Of a DNA stretch of 64,000 bases, positions 1 to 8,068 are shown piece after piece. The notes beneath the pieces are model-generated. The model made no database searches and was not told the DNA's origin. It worked only from the letters and a program-made list of their open reading frames with translations. A program made the translations under genes and the position numbers. The first letter of the stretch is position 1, and the number at the start of each line of letters is the position of its first letter. Source of the stretch: Pseudomonas bharatica CSV86 (GTDB lineage: Bacteria > Pseudomonadota > Gammaproteobacteria > Pseudomonadales > Pseudomonadaceae); contig NZ_AMWJ02000001.1 of NCBI RefSeq assembly GCF_000319305.2, positions 186,001 to 250,000 on the forward strand, in the 5' to 3' direction.

Positions 1-69
1 GCCAGCTCCCACAGGGTCGGCGGTGCATGCACTACCTGTGGGAGCTGGCTTGCCAGCGATGAGGCCCTC
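1..69. repeat. REP palindrome (type 1), left edge cut by window
   Basis: An inverted pair built on the core GCTGGCTTGCCAGCGATGAG and its complement. The left arm is cut by the window start. The same unit recurs about a dozen times in this window, always between genes, which is typical of P. putida REP elements. Confidence 0.85.
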
Positions 70-142
70 AATGACTAGTAATTCTCCGGTCTTTGCAGCT
101 ATAAGAAAAACCAATAAACCTCATCCCGCATTAGGAAATCTG

Positions 143-1072
143 ATGTTCGACTACAAGCTGCTCTCGGCCCTCGCCGCCGTCATCGAACAGGCCGGTTTCG
201 AGCGCGCCGCGCAACTGCTGGGCTTGTCGCAATCGGCGATCTCCCAGCGCATCAAACTTCTCGAGGCCCGGGTCGGACAGCCGGTACTGGTGCGTGCCAC
301 TCCCCCGGCGCCCACGGAAATCGGTCGCCGCCTGCTCAACCATGTGCAGCAGGTGCGCCTGCTCGAGCGCGATCTGCAAGGCCAGGTCCCGGCGCTGGAT
401 GAAGAGGGCCTGCCGGAACGCCTGCGCATTGCGCTCAACGCCGACAGCCTGGCGACCTGGTGGGCCGAGGCCGCCGAGGACTTCTGCGCGCGGACCCAGG
501 TGCTGCTCGACCTGGTGGTGGAAGACCAGGAAGTCGGCCTCAAGCGCATGCGTGCCGGCGAGGTGGCCGGTTGCCTGTGTGCCAGCGAACGCCCGGTGGC
601 CGGGGCACGCAGCGTGCTGCTCGGGGCGATGCGCTATCGTGCGCTGGCCAGCCCGGCCTTCATGGCCCGGCATTTCAACGAGGGCGTCGATCCGCAACGC
701 CTGGCCCGCACCCCGGCCATCGTGTTCGGCCCGGATGATTTCCTCCAGCATCGCTACCTGGCTTCATTAGGCATCAGCGATGGTTTCCTGCATCATCTGT
801 GTCCTTCATCCGAAGGCTTCCTGCGCCTGACCGAGGCCGGCATGGGCTGGGGCCTGGTGCCCGAGCTGCAGGCCAGGGAACAACTGGCAAGCGGGCGGCT
901 GGTCGAAGTCCTCCCGGAGCGCCCCATCGATGTGCCTTTGTACTGGCACCATTGGCGCAACGGCGGGCAACTGCTGGCCCGGCTCACCGATCATCTGCGC
1001 CGCAGCGCCGGGCAGTGGCTGGTGCCGTGGGACGCCCGGACGGCGTCTGCACCTTCAGGAAAAAAAACGTAA
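143..1072 (+). CDS. argP: LysR-family transcriptional regulator, ArgP (IciA) type
   Basis: A 309-residue DNA-binding regulator. The N-terminal winged helix-turn-helix is visible at about residues 18-60 (FERAAQLLGLSQSAISQRI), followed by a LysR substrate-binding domain. The N-terminus and the overall length (E. coli ArgP is about 297 residues) fit ArgP, the lysine/arginine-responsive activator of amino-acid export genes. I chose the ATG at 143 because the longer frame from 23 would translate the REP element. No lysE/argO exporter lies beside it; the next gene, 13 bases on, is an epimerase. Target genes are therefore unknown. The family call is firm, the ArgP orthology likely. Confidence 0.8.
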   Translation: MFDYKLLSALAAVIEQAGFERAAQLLGLSQSAISQRIKLLEARVGQPVLVRATPPAPTEIGRRLLNHVQQVRLLERDLQGQVPALDEEGLPERLRIALNADSLATWWAEAAEDFCARTQVLLDLVVEDQEVGLKRMRAGEVAGCLCASERPVAGARSVLLGAMRYRALASPAFMARHFNEGVDPQRLARTPAIVFGPDDFLQHRYLASLGISDGFLHHLCPSSEGFLRLTEAGMGWGLVPELQAREQLASGRLVEVLPERPIDVPLYWHHWRNGGQLLARLTDHLRRSAGQWLVPWDARTASAPSGKKT

Positions 1073-1085
1073 GGCGGAGTGCTTC

Positions 1086-2081
1086 ATGGGAATTCTGGTC
1101 ACCGGCGCAAGCGGCTTCATTGGCGGGCGCTTTGCGCGTTTCGCCCTGGAGCAGGGCCTGGACGTTCGGGTCAACGGGCGTCGCGCCGAGGGCGTCGAGC
1201 ACCTGGTGCGACGCGGCGCCCAGTTCATTCCGGGCGACCTGTCCGACCCGGAAGTGGCCCGGCGCCTGTGCCAGGGCATCGACACCGTGGTGCATTGCGC
1301 CGGTGCGGTGGGCAACTGGGGACGCTACCAGGACTTTTACCAGGGCAACGTGGTACTCACCGAAAATGTCGTCGAAGCCTGTCTCAAGGAACATGTGCGC
1401 CGCCTGGTGCACCTGTCCTCGCCGTCGATCTATTTCACCGGGCGCTCGCGCACCGGCATCACCGAGGACCAGGTCCCGCGGCGCTTCTATGACCATTACG
1501 GGGCGACCAAGCACCTCGCCGAGCAGAAGGTCTTCGGCGCCCAGGAGTTCGGTCTCGAAGTCCTGGCCTTGCGTCCGCGCTTCGTCACCGGGGCTGGCGA
1601 TGTCAGCATCTTCCCGCGGTTGTTGCAGATGCAGCGCAAGAAGCGCCTGGCGATCATCGGCAACGGCCTGAACAAGGTCGATTTCACCAGCGTGCAGAAC
1701 CTTAACGAAGCCCTGCTCGCTGCGATCAATGCCGGCCCCGAGGCGCTGGGCATGGCCTACAACATCAGCAACGGCCACCCGCTGCCGGTGTGGGACGTGG
1801 TCAATTACGTGATGCGACGCCTGTCGCTGCCACAGGTCACCCGCTATCGCTCCGTCGGCCTCGCCTACACGGCGGCGGCCATTAACGAAGGCGCCTGCAT
1901 GCTCTGGCCGGGCCGCCCCCAGCCGACCTTGAGCCGCCTTGGCGTGCAGGTGATGAGCAAGGACTTCACGCTTGATATCAGTCGCGCCCGGCATTACCTC
2001 GATTACCGGCCGCAGGTCAGCCTTTGGGCCGCGCTGGATGAATTCTGCGCCTGGTGGCAGGCGCAGCAGGGTGGCCACTGA
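1086..2081 (+). CDS. NAD-dependent epimerase/dehydratase family protein
   Basis: A 331-residue extended short-chain dehydrogenase. The Rossmann glycine motif GASGFIGG is at residues 7-14, and the catalytic pair is visible as Tyr138 and Lys142 (YGATK) with serines at 111-112. It probably binds NAD(P) and acts on a sugar nucleotide or a steroid-like/hydroxy substrate; the C-terminal half resembles 3-beta-hydroxysteroid dehydrogenase-type members, so the substrate cannot be fixed. The ATG at 1086 puts the glycine motif at the usual distance from the start. It lies 13 bases after the LysR gene on the same strand and may be co-transcribed with it. Confidence 0.8.
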   Translation: MGILVTGASGFIGGRFARFALEQGLDVRVNGRRAEGVEHLVRRGAQFIPGDLSDPEVARRLCQGIDTVVHCAGAVGNWGRYQDFYQGNVVLTENVVEACLKEHVRRLVHLSSPSIYFTGRSRTGITEDQVPRRFYDHYGATKHLAEQKVFGAQEFGLEVLALRPRFVTGAGDVSIFPRLLQMQRKKRLAIIGNGLNKVDFTSVQNLNEALLAAINAGPEALGMAYNISNGHPLPVWDVVNYVMRRLSLPQVTRYRSVGLAYTAAAINEGACMLWPGRPQPTLSRLGVQVMSKDFTLDISRARHYLDYRPQVSLWAALDEFCAWWQAQQGGH

Positions 2082-2171
2082 ACCAGATCCCCGGATCGTG
2101 GTCGATGAGGGCGCCGTGCAAGCGGTTTATACTAGCGCCCATTTTGCTATCACCGTGGTTGAAAACTACCC

Positions 2172-2957
2172 ATGCGCAACGATGCTCGAGATGATTTTGA
2201 CGACGTGCCCACCCTCAAGGCGGTGGAGCGCGATGATGACGAGTTCGCTCCGCCGGCGCACCCGCGCAGCGCCCGCAAGCGCGCGGGCAGGGCGCCGCTG
2301 GTCGGTCCGTTGTGGGCGTTGCTCGGTGCATCTTTCATCGCCCTGGGCGGGTTGGCCTGGTGGAGCTTCCAGCAGATCTCGCTGATGGAGCAGCAATTGG
2401 TGGCGACCCAGGAAAGCTTCGCCCGCATCAGCGAGGAAGCGGCGGGGCGTTTGCAGGCGATTTCCGGCAAGGTCAGCGCCACCGAGTCCTCGGCCAATAG
2501 CGAGAACGAAGCGCTGAAGCTCCAGGTGCGCCAGTTGCAGGCCAGCCTGGGCGAGCAGGGCAAGTTGCAGGAAGGCGTGGCCGGGCAGGCCGGTGAACTG
2601 GGCAAGCGCCTGGAAGCGGCGATGGCCCAGGTCAGCCAGCAGCAGGCGGCCAATGCGCAGTTGCAGAACGAATTGCAGACCCAACTGAAGGCAGTGGCGC
2701 AGGAACTGGCCACGCTCAAGGCTGCGCAGCTGGATGGCGGCAAGATCGATACGCAACTGAAGAATCAGGCGGCGGCGATCCAGCGCCTGGAGCAGGACCT
2801 GATCGTGCTCAAGAGCGAGCAGGAGAATCGTCCGGCGGCCAGTCCTGGTGCCTCCACTGCCGAATTCGATGCCTTCCGTGGGCAGATCACCCGCAACATC
2901 AACACCCTGCAAAGCCAGGTGCAGAACCTGCAACAGCAGATCAATGCCCGGAACTGA
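2172..2957 (+). CDS. membrane-anchored coiled-coil protein, function unknown
   Basis: A 261-residue protein with three visible parts: an acidic, disordered N-terminus (residues 1-30), a basic stretch and one transmembrane helix at about 46-68, then an almost continuous alanine/glutamine/leucine-rich coiled coil to the C-terminus. This is the topology of a single-pass inner-membrane protein with a long periplasmic coil, like many Pseudomonas proteins vaguely labelled ATPase; no nucleotide-binding motif is present. A TTTATACT element about 45 bases upstream could be its -10. It stands alone between the epimerase and a REP. I do not know its function. Confidence 0.7.
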   Translation: MRNDARDDFDDVPTLKAVERDDDEFAPPAHPRSARKRAGRAPLVGPLWALLGASFIALGGLAWWSFQQISLMEQQLVATQESFARISEEAAGRLQAISGKVSATESSANSENEALKLQVRQLQASLGEQGKLQEGVAGQAGELGKRLEAAMAQVSQQQAANAQLQNELQTQLKAVAQELATLKAAQLDGGKIDTQLKNQAAAIQRLEQDLIVLKSEQENRPAASPGASTAEFDAFRGQITRNINTLQSQVQNLQQQINARN

Positions 2958-2966
2958 TTGACCTCC

Positions 2967-3029
2967 AGGCCCTCATCGCGGGTCGCTGCAAAACCCTGTG
3001 GGAGCTGTCTTGCCAGCGATGAGGCCCTG
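2967..3029. repeat. REP element with eroded left arm
   Basis: The right arm (CTGTGGGAGCTG, TTGCCAGCGATGAGGCC) is nearly intact with one substitution, but the left arm keeps only the outer CCTCATCGC and has lost the GGCAAGCCAGCTCCCAC part. It lies just before the xenobiotic reductase 3' end. Confidence 0.7.
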
Positions 3030-3039
3030 AAGAACAACA

Positions 3040-4089
3040 TCACATCCGCGGATAATCGATATACCCCACCGGCCCCTTGCCATAGAAGGTCTCCGGCCGC
3101 GCTTCATTCAACGGCGCATCCGCCGCCAGCCGCGCCGGCAGGTCGGGGTTGGCGATGAACGGAATGCCGAACGCCACCGCATCCGCGGTTCCTGCCGCCA
3201 GCGCCGCATTGGCGCTTTGTTTGTCGAAGCGCTCGTTGACGATGTAAGGCCCGCCGAAGGCCGCCTTGATCTGTGGCCCGAGGCTATCGTCGGCTTCCTT
3301 CTCGCGCGAGCAGATGAAGGCGATGCCACGCTTGCCCAGTTCCCGGGCGACATAGGTGAAGGTTTCGGCACGGTTGGCATCGCCCATGTCATGGGCATCG
3401 GCCCGCGGCGCCAGGTGCACGCCGACACGCTTGGCACCCCATACCTCGATCACTGCATCGGTGACTTCCAGCAGCAGGCGTGCACGGTTTTCCAGGGAAC
3501 CGCCGTACTGGTCGGTGCGCTGGTTGGTGCTGCTCTGCAGGAACTGGTCGATCAGGTAGCCGTTGGCCGCATGCACTTCGACGCCATCGAAGCCGGCGGC
3601 CTTGGCGTTTTCCGCGGCGGTCCGGTAGGCGTCGACGATATCGCTCAACTCGGCGGTTTCCAGCGCCCGTGGGGTCGGGTACTCGGTGGTCGGCCGGACC
3701 AGGCTGACATGCCCCTTGGGCTGGATCGCACTCGGCGCCACCGGCAGTTCGCCGTTCAGGTAGCTCGGGTGGGAGATGCGTCCCACATGCCACAGCTGCA
3801 GGAAGATCCGCCCGCCGGCGGCATGTACCGCCTTGGTCACGTTGGTCCAGCCACGCACCTGGTCGTTGGACCAGATACCCGGGGTGTCCGGGTAGCCGAC
3901 GCCCATCGGCATGACCGAGGTCGCCTCGGTCAGGATCAGGCCGGCGCTGGCGCGCTGCACGTAGTACTCGGCCATCAGCGCGTTGGGCACCCGGCCTTCA
4001 TCGGCACGGCAACGGGTCAGCGGGGCCATGATGATACGGTTCGGCAATTCGAGATCGCCAAGGGTGATCGGATCAAACAGAGTCGTCAT
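3040..4089 (-). CDS. xenB: alkene reductase, old yellow enzyme family (XenB/NemA-like)
   Basis: A 349-residue FMN-dependent NAD(P)H:flavin oxidoreductase with a TIM-barrel fold. The substrate-binding HAAN motif is at residues 173-176 and the family signature RTDQYGGSLENR follows at 191-202; the N-terminus ANRII-like PNRIIMAPLTRCRADEG is diagnostic. From memory it is very close to XenB of P. putida, which reduces nitroaromatics, nitrate esters and activated alkenes. It is the last gene of an ArsR-MFS-reductase operon, only 10 bases after the MFS stop, which suggests a role in electrophile or xenobiotic detoxification. The choice between the names xenB and nemA is not settled here. Confidence 0.85.
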   Translation of the reverse strand: MTTLFDPITLGDLELPNRIIMAPLTRCRADEGRVPNALMAEYYVQRASAGLILTEATSVMPMGVGYPDTPGIWSNDQVRGWTNVTKAVHAAGGRIFLQLWHVGRISHPSYLNGELPVAPSAIQPKGHVSLVRPTTEYPTPRALETAELSDIVDAYRTAAENAKAAGFDGVEVHAANGYLIDQFLQSSTNQRTDQYGGSLENRARLLLEVTDAVIEVWGAKRVGVHLAPRADAHDMGDANRAETFTYVARELGKRGIAFICSREKEADDSLGPQIKAAFGGPYIVNERFDKQSANAALAAGTADAVAFGIPFIANPDLPARLAADAPLNEARPETFYGKGPVGYIDYPRM

Positions 4090-4099
4090 TGCTCAAACC

Positions 4100-5267
4100 T
4101 CAGTGGGTTGCGGGAGCCAGTTCGGCGTCGTTGCCGCCCTGGCGGAATGTGATAAGGGTGACGATCAGCGCCAGCACCGCGAGGGCGGCGGCGGCGAGGG
4201 GCACGCGGGTCAGGCCCAAGCCCTGCTCGATGACCAGGCCACCGGTCCAGGCGCCCAGGGCGTTGCCCAGGTTGAAGGCGCCGATGTTCAGGGTCGAAAC
4301 CAGGTTCGGCGCGGCCTTGCCGAAGGTCACCACGTTGACCTGCAGGGCCGGCACGGCAGCGAAGGCGGCAGTGGCCCAGAGGAACAGGGTGATCTCCGCC
4401 GGGATCAGCGCGCTGCTGCTCCAGGTCAGGGCGGTGGACACGATGGCCATGGCCGCGAACACGCCGACAAGGGTGGCGCCGAGACGCCGGTCGGCCATCT
4501 TGCCGCCGAGGATGTTGCCCAAGGTCAGGCCCAGGCCGATCAGCAGCAGTGTCCAGGTCACGCCGCGCGGCGAAACGCCGGTGACATCGCCGAGCAGCGG
4601 CGCAACGTAGGTGAACAGGGCGAACATCGATGCCGAGAACAGCACGGTCATCGACAGCGACAACCAGATCCCGGCGCCTTTCAGGGCGGCCAGCTCGGCG
4701 CGCATATCGAGTTTTTCCTCGTCATGGCGCAGCGGCAGGAAGCGGATCAGGCCGAGCAGCGCGATCACGCCGATAGCGGTCACTGCCCAGAAGGTCGCGC
4801 GCCAGCCGGCGACTTGGCCCAGCGCGGTGCCCAGCGGCACGCCAAGCACGTTGGCCAGGGTCAGGCCGGTAAACATCAGGGCCACCGCCGAAGCGCGGCG
4901 GTTGACCGGTACCAGGCTGGCCGCCACCACCGAACCGATGCCGAAGAAGGCGCCATGGCACAGGGCGGTGACCACCCGGGCGAACATCAGCAGGTTGTAG
5001 TCGCTGGCGATCGCGCACAGCAGGTTGCCGAGGATGAACACCCCATCAGGGTGACCAGTGCCAGCTTGCGCGGTAGCTTCGAGGTGGCCATGGCCATGAA
5101 CGGCGCGCCGATGGCGACGCCCAGGGCATAGCCGGTCACCAGCCAGCCGGCACCGGGGATCGATACCCGAGGTCCAGGGCCACATCCGGCAGCAGGCCCA
5201 TGATGACGAACTCGGTGGTGCCGATGGCGAAGGCGCTGAGGGCCAGGATCAGGAGTGAAAGGGGCAT
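4100..5267 (-). CDS. MFS transporter, AraJ/YdhP-like (DHA1), two frameshifts as sequenced
   Basis: Joined across two single-base gaps this is a 389-residue, 12-helix major facilitator starting MPLSLLILALSAFAIG and ending LAPATH. The frame breaks at the C run 5041-5044 (one G missing in the coding strand between codons for LMG and VFILGNLL) and at 5166-5168 (one G missing between DLG and VSIPGAG). The resulting polypeptide is a sugar/drug proton antiporter of the AraJ/YdhP group. The start at 5267 is 13 bases after the arsR stop and its stop is 10 bases before xenB, so the three form an operon. Either a recent pseudogene or, more likely given other such gaps in the window, sequence errors. Confidence 0.75.
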
Positions 5268-5280
5268 GGATGTTCCTTGT

Positions 5281-5583
5281 TCAGAGCTCGCGGCTCAGTT
5301 GCGCGAGGAACGCCTGGATGGTGTCCTCGTTGCGTTTGAAGAAATTCCACTGCCCGACCTTGTGGCTGCTGACCAGGCCGGCCCGTTGCAGGGTCGCCAG
5401 GTGCGCCGATACGGTGGACTGCGACAGACCGCAGCGCTGGTCGATCTGCCCTGCGCACACGCCGTTGTCGAGGCTGTGGTGCTGGTCGGGGAAGCAGGCC
5501 AGCGGGTCTTTCAGCCAACCGAGGATTTCTCGCCGCACCGGGTGGGCAAGGGCTTTTATTATTTCGTCGAGATCAAGAGGCAT
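5281..5583 (-). CDS. ArsR-family winged-helix transcriptional repressor
   Basis: A 100-residue small regulator beginning MPLDLDEIIKALAHPVRR, with the recognition helix region CGLSQSTVSAHLATLQRAG at about residues 53-72. Metal-binding CXCXC of classical ArsR is absent, so it likely responds to an organic or redox signal; two cysteines (CFPDQ and CAGQ) could sense electrophiles. The ATG at 5583 was preferred to the longer frame, which would run through the promoter. It heads the operon with the MFS exporter and XenB-like reductase, and the palindromes just upstream indicate autoregulation. Confidence 0.85.
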   Translation of the reverse strand: MPLDLDEIIKALAHPVRREILGWLKDPLACFPDQHHSLDNGVCAGQIDQRCGLSQSTVSAHLATLQRAGLVSSHKVGQWNFFKRNEDTIQAFLAQLSREL

Positions 5584-5607
5584 GGTCGGGCTCGTGGGTG
5601 TGTAGCG

Positions 5608-5653
5608 GTATATCGCGATGGGACGAAATATAAATCGGTATTTCGCGATATAC
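5608..5653 (-). promoter_or_regulatory. Inverted-repeat operator pair for the ArsR-type regulator
   Basis: GTATATCGCGA (5608-5618) and its exact complement TCGCGATATAC (5643-5653) frame the promoter. Each half is itself nearly the palindrome TATCGCGATA, so two repressor dimers could bind, one between -35 and -10 and one just downstream of -10. Binding by the adjacent ArsR protein is inferred. Confidence 0.65.
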
Positions 5654-5655
5654 AA
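5627..5655 (-). promoter_or_regulatory. Sigma-70 promoter of the arsR-MFS-xenB operon
   Basis: On the minus strand TTGTAT (5650-5655) and TATATT (5627-5632) are separated by exactly 17 bases, 44 bases upstream of the arsR start. This is the best sigma-70 match in the region and it is overlapped by the inverted repeats. Confidence 0.65.
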
Positions 5656-5703
5656 ATATGAAAAGGTTCGGGGTGTAGAAAAAATCGGTATATGGCGGCG
5701 TTC

Positions 5704-5786
5704 TTGAGGGCCTCATCGCTGGCAAGCCAGCTCCCACAGGTTACGCGATCCTGTGGGAGCTGGCTTGCCAGCGATGAGGCCCTCAA
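5704..5786. repeat. REP palindrome pair, perfect 37-bp arms
   Basis: Two identical REP units face each other around a 9-base centre. Arms 5704-5740 and 5750-5786 are exact reverse complements. It separates the divergent arsR operon and acpH. Confidence 0.9.
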
Positions 5787-5817
5787 AGAGCAACACAATG
5801 CCTTAGACTCATACCCC

Positions 5818-6420
5818 ATGAACTACCTAGCCCACCTCCACCTCGGCGGCGACCAGCCCGAGCAACTGCTTGGCAGCCTGTACGGCGACTTCGTCAAGGG
5901 CCCGCTGGAAGGCCGTTTCCCGCTGCGCCTGGAACAGGCCATCCGCCTGCACCGGCACATCGACACCTTCACCGACAGCCATCCGCTGGTGCTCGCCGCC
6001 CTGGCGCGCTTCCCCGCCGGACGCCGGCGCTTTGCCGGGATCATTCTCGACGTGTTCTTCGATCATTGCCTGGCCCTGCACTGGCACGACTACGCCACGC
6101 AGCCGCTGCCGCAGTTCACCGCGCGGGTGTATCAGGTACTGAACGGGGAGCCGGCGCTGCCGGGCCGCCTGGCGCAGATCGCGCCCTTGATGGCGGCCGG
6201 CGACTGGCTGGGGTCGTACCGCGAGTTCGCGGTGCTGGAACAGGTGTTCCGCGGCATCGCCCGACGCCTGTCACGCCCGGAAGGCCTGGCCGGGGCCATG
6301 GGCGAGGTGGAAAGCCTGTATCCGCTGCTGCTGGAGGACTTCCGCCAGTTCTATCCGCAGTTGCAGGCCTTCGCCGCTGCGGCGCTGGCCGATCCTCAGG
6401 CCGCCCTGGCGCGGCGCTGA
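5818..6420 (+). CDS. acpH: ACP phosphodiesterase
   Basis: A 200-residue cytoplasmic hydrolase of the AcpH/YajB (DUF479) family that removes the 4'-phosphopantetheine arm from acyl carrier protein. The N-terminus MNYLAHLHL, the segment RLHRHIDTFTDSHP (about residues 41-54) and FAGIILDVFFDHCLALHW (about 69-86) are the histidine/aspartate-rich stretches of this HD-like family. The ATG at 5818 matches the family N-terminus and follows the REP. Its last 25 bases overlap the 3' end of the convergent olsA. Length matches the family (about 193 residues). Confidence 0.85.
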   Translation: MNYLAHLHLGGDQPEQLLGSLYGDFVKGPLEGRFPLRLEQAIRLHRHIDTFTDSHPLVLAALARFPAGRRRFAGIILDVFFDHCLALHWHDYATQPLPQFTARVYQVLNGEPALPGRLAQIAPLMAAGDWLGSYREFAVLEQVFRGIARRLSRPEGLAGAMGEVESLYPLLLEDFRQFYPQLQAFAAAALADPQAALARR

Positions 6421-7183
6421 GGCAGGTTTTCGGCTGCCTCGCCGAACAGCGCCCGGCTTACCGCCTGCTGCGCCTGGAATGCCAGCGCCGCCCGTTCCTC
6501 ACCTTTGCTGGCGATCGGTTCCAGCAACTGCACCTCGACTTCACTGCACGGTTGGCCGAACAGGCGTATCAGGTGCGACAGCAGATCGTCATCGCCAATG
6601 AACGGTGCGATCGGGTCTATCCGGCCTTCGCGCAGATAGCGCACAGCTACTGGTTGCAGCGGCACCTCGCTGTCGATGGCGCTGGCCAGCAGCCGGCCGT
6701 GGAAGGTACGCAGGCCACGGCCATCGGTGGTGGTGCCTTCGGGAAGATAAGCAGCGGGCATTGCCGGGCGAGGTGCTGGGTGATCTGCCGGCGCAGCAAC
6801 TGGCTGTCGCCACCACCACGGCGGATGAACAGGGTCCCGGCCTTGTGTGCAAGCCACCCGGCCACCGGCCAGGTGCGCACTTCGGCCTTGGATAGGAAGG
6901 ACAGCGGAGCCAGCATGCCCAGCACCGGGATATCGGTCCACGACACATGGTTGCTGATCCACAGCATCGGCTGGCTGGGCAGTTCGCCGATCACCTTGAC
7001 CCGCAGCGGCAAGGCATTGACCAGGCGCTTCATGAAGATCTGCGACCAACGCTGGCGGCGTTGCGCCGACGCGTTCATACCCAGGCGCTCGAACAGGCCG
7101 AACAGCGTGGCCATGCCCAGCCCCAGCGCCACCACCAGCAGCAGCCGGGCGATGCGGGCGAACACCCGCAGGCGCTGCATCAC
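6396..7183 (-). CDS. olsA: lyso-ornithine lipid acyltransferase OlsA (PlsC-like), one frameshift as sequenced
   Basis: When joined, 262 residues of a membrane-bound 1-acyl-glycerol-3-phosphate-type acyltransferase. A transmembrane segment lies at about 11-30, the catalytic NHX4D motif is His79-Asp84 (NHVSWTD), and the FPEGTTTDG substrate motif is restored only if one base is added near 6740 (coding strand reads TTCCCGAAGG where TTCCCGGAAGG is expected). It adds the second acyl chain to lyso-ornithine lipid made by OlsB. Its start overlaps the olsB stop by four bases, so the two are translationally coupled. The gap is probably a sequence error; if real, the enzyme loses its C-terminal 40%. Confidence 0.8.
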
Positions 7184-7935
7184 ACCGCCGCCTTGAAGTG
7201 CCGGGCGTAGCGCGGGCAGAGCTCGTCACGCTTGAGCAGGATGAACACATCGGCGACCTGGAAATCCTCGTCCCAGCACGGTTCGCCACAGATCTTCGCG
7301 CCCAGGCGCATGTAGGCCTTGAGCAAGGGCGGCATCTGCGCCACCACGTTGCCCGGCAGGGCCAGGCTCGGCAGCGGGTTCTTCGGCTCGGCGCGCAGGT
7401 GGTCGGTGCACAGGTGCTGTTCGCGCAGGCGCTGCATGATCGCATGGGCCTGGATCCCGCCGTCCTGCATCGGGATGCTGGCGCAGCCCATCAGGTAGCG
7501 GTACTGGCCTTCGTTGAGGATCTCGGCCAGTTCGCTCCACAGCACGGCGATGGTGCCACCGTTGCGGTAGGCGGCATCGACGCAGGTGCGGCCGAGCTCG
7601 AGGATCGGGCCTTGCAGATGCACCAGCCCGTCCAGGCTGAACTCTTCCTCGCTGTAGAAGCGGCCCAGGCTGCTGGCAGCGCGATGGTCGAGCAGGCGGG
7701 TGGTGGCGACGAGGCGGCCGCTATTGAGGTCGCGCACGCCGATATGCATGCAGTGGGCGTCGTAGTCGTCCATGTCCAGGCCCAGCTCGGCACCCTTCAG
7801 TTTCGCCTTGAATTCACCGCTGAACACGCTGAAACGCAGGGCCTGGGCTTCGCGAAGGGCAGCCGGGCCCACCAGGCGTTCGGCTTGCAGACGGCGTTCA
7901 GTGCAGTTGTCGCCAGAGCGAGCGATCCGAGTCAT
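7180..7935 (-). CDS. olsB: L-ornithine N(alpha)-acyltransferase OlsB
   Basis: A 251-residue GNAT-fold acyltransferase that transfers a 3-hydroxyacyl chain from ACP to ornithine, the first step of ornithine lipid synthesis. Visible family landmarks are [17 protein letters not shown] near the N-terminus, [13 protein letters not shown], and [21 protein letters not shown] in the middle. The ATG at 7935 is preceded by GGAGAC; a longer frame to 7959 lacks support. It forms a two-gene operon with olsA. A Pho-box-like sequence at 8033-8050 fits the known induction of olsBA under phosphate starvation in pseudomonads. Confidence 0.85.
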   Translation of the reverse strand: MTRIARSGDNCTERRLQAERLVGPAALREAQALRFSVFSGEFKAKLKGAELGLDMDDYDAHCMHIGVRDLNSGRLVATTRLLDHRAASSLGRFYSEEEFSLDGLVHLQGPILELGRTCVDAAYRNGGTIAVLWSELAEILNEGQYRYLMGCASIPMQDGGIQAHAIMQRLREQHLCTDHLRAEPKNPLPSLALPGNVVAQMPPLLKAYMRLGAKICGEPCWDEDFQVADVFILLKRDELCPRYARHFKAAV

Positions 7936-8006
7936 TGCATGTCTCCATAAGCCAGCCATGGGGTTGCGGCCGGTCGGCTTTGTTGTGCAAGCTCAGCCTA
8001 GGCAGA

Positions 8007-8021
8007 GGGGGTGTCACCCCC
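8007..8021. promoter_or_regulatory. 15-bp palindrome in the olsB / acyl-CoA dehydrogenase-like intergenic region
   Basis: GGGGGTG and CACCCCC flank one T. It sits between the divergent olsB and the gene at 8069, so it could be an operator or a short hairpin. No factor can be named. Confidence 0.35.
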
Positions 8022-8032
8022 ATGAATGTTTA

Positions 8033-8050
8033 GTGATGCTTGTATGACAG
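8033..8050 (-). promoter_or_regulatory. Candidate Pho box upstream of olsBA
   Basis: Minus strand CTGTCAT-ACAA-GCATCAC: the first half-site matches the PhoB consensus CTGTCAT at 7/7, the second at 4/7, with the canonical 4-base gap (11-bp period). It lies 98 bases before the olsB start. PhoB control of olsBA is known in P. aeruginosa; here it is inferred from sequence. Confidence 0.45.
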
Positions 8051-8068
8051 GCCTCAAGGAGTTCCTCG

